A stretch of 64,000 bases of DNA from Cronobacter malonaticus LMG 23826. Lineage in GTDB: Bacteria; Pseudomonadota; Gammaproteobacteria; Enterobacterales; Enterobacteriaceae. The stretch spans positions 682,001-746,000 of the forward strand of contig NZ_CP013940.1 in assembly GCF_001277215.2 (NCBI RefSeq), given 5' to 3'. The translations under genes were made by a program, and so were the position numbers. Shown here in pieces: positions 63,149 to 64,000 of this stretch (position 1 is the stretch's first letter; each line of letters opens with the position of its first letter). The notes below the pieces were generated by a model. It ran no database searches, was not told the DNA's origin, and saw only the letters and a program-made list of their open reading frames with translations.

Positions 63149-64000
<852 letters not shown>

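Overview
The window is a 64 kb piece of an enterobacterial chromosome (order Enterobacterales, family Enterobacteriaceae). Nearly every gene is recognisable and the order follows the lgt-thyA to ispDF segment known from Escherichia coli. High GC with many GCG/CGC codons, GGCGGGTAAGCGCAGCGCACC-type palindromic repeats, a second cysG inside the sulfate cluster and the absence of mazEF suggest Cronobacter or a close relative (Enterobacter/Franconibacter group). The genus cannot be fixed from the sequence alone. No phage, insertion sequence, CRISPR array or toxin-antitoxin pair was found.

Layout. 0-14.6 kb: end of lgt, thyA, four type IV prepilin-like genes (ppdA, ppdB, ygdB, ppdC) running into recC, ptrA, recB, recD with overlapping or nearly touching reading frames. 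14.6-19.9 kb: argA with two ARG boxes, amiC, two identical initiator tRNA genes, mltA, tcdA. 19.9-24.8 kb: csdA-csdE, the lipoprotein gene ygdI, the small RNA GcvB divergent from gcvA, ygdD, rlmM. 25-31.4 kb: xni, sdaC-sdaB, ppnN, queF. 31.4-37 kb: syd, the CsrA-sequestering RNA CsrB, yqcC-truC-yqcA, barA. 37-44.8 kb: rlmD, relA, mazG, pyrG, eno. 44.8-50.5 kb: an accessory-looking stretch with a stand-alone acyl-thioester-reductase-like SDR protein, an RpiR-type regulator divergent from a PTS EIICB permease and nanE, then ygcG. 50.6-64 kb: queE, queD, cysJIH, iap, cysG-cysDNC, ygbE, ftsB, ispD and the start of ispF.

How the parts connect. Sulfate assimilation is almost complete here: CysDN and CysC make APS and PAPS, CysH reduces PAPS to sulfite, CysJI reduces sulfite to sulfide, and CysG makes the siroheme CysI needs. 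QueD, QueE and QueF are three steps of the queuosine precursor pathway. BarA phosphorylates UvrY (not in the window), and a UvrY-type palindrome stands in front of csrB about 2 kb from barA. GcvA controls the neighbouring GcvB gene. RecB, RecC and RecD form the RecBCD helicase-nuclease.

The best candidate for something less described is the eno-ygcG insertion (44.8-49.5 kb). It is predicted to import an N-acetylated hexosamine, most likely N-acetylmannosamine, by a PTS and to epimerise the phosphosugar with NanE under an RpiR repressor. An unusual stand-alone reductase lies alongside.
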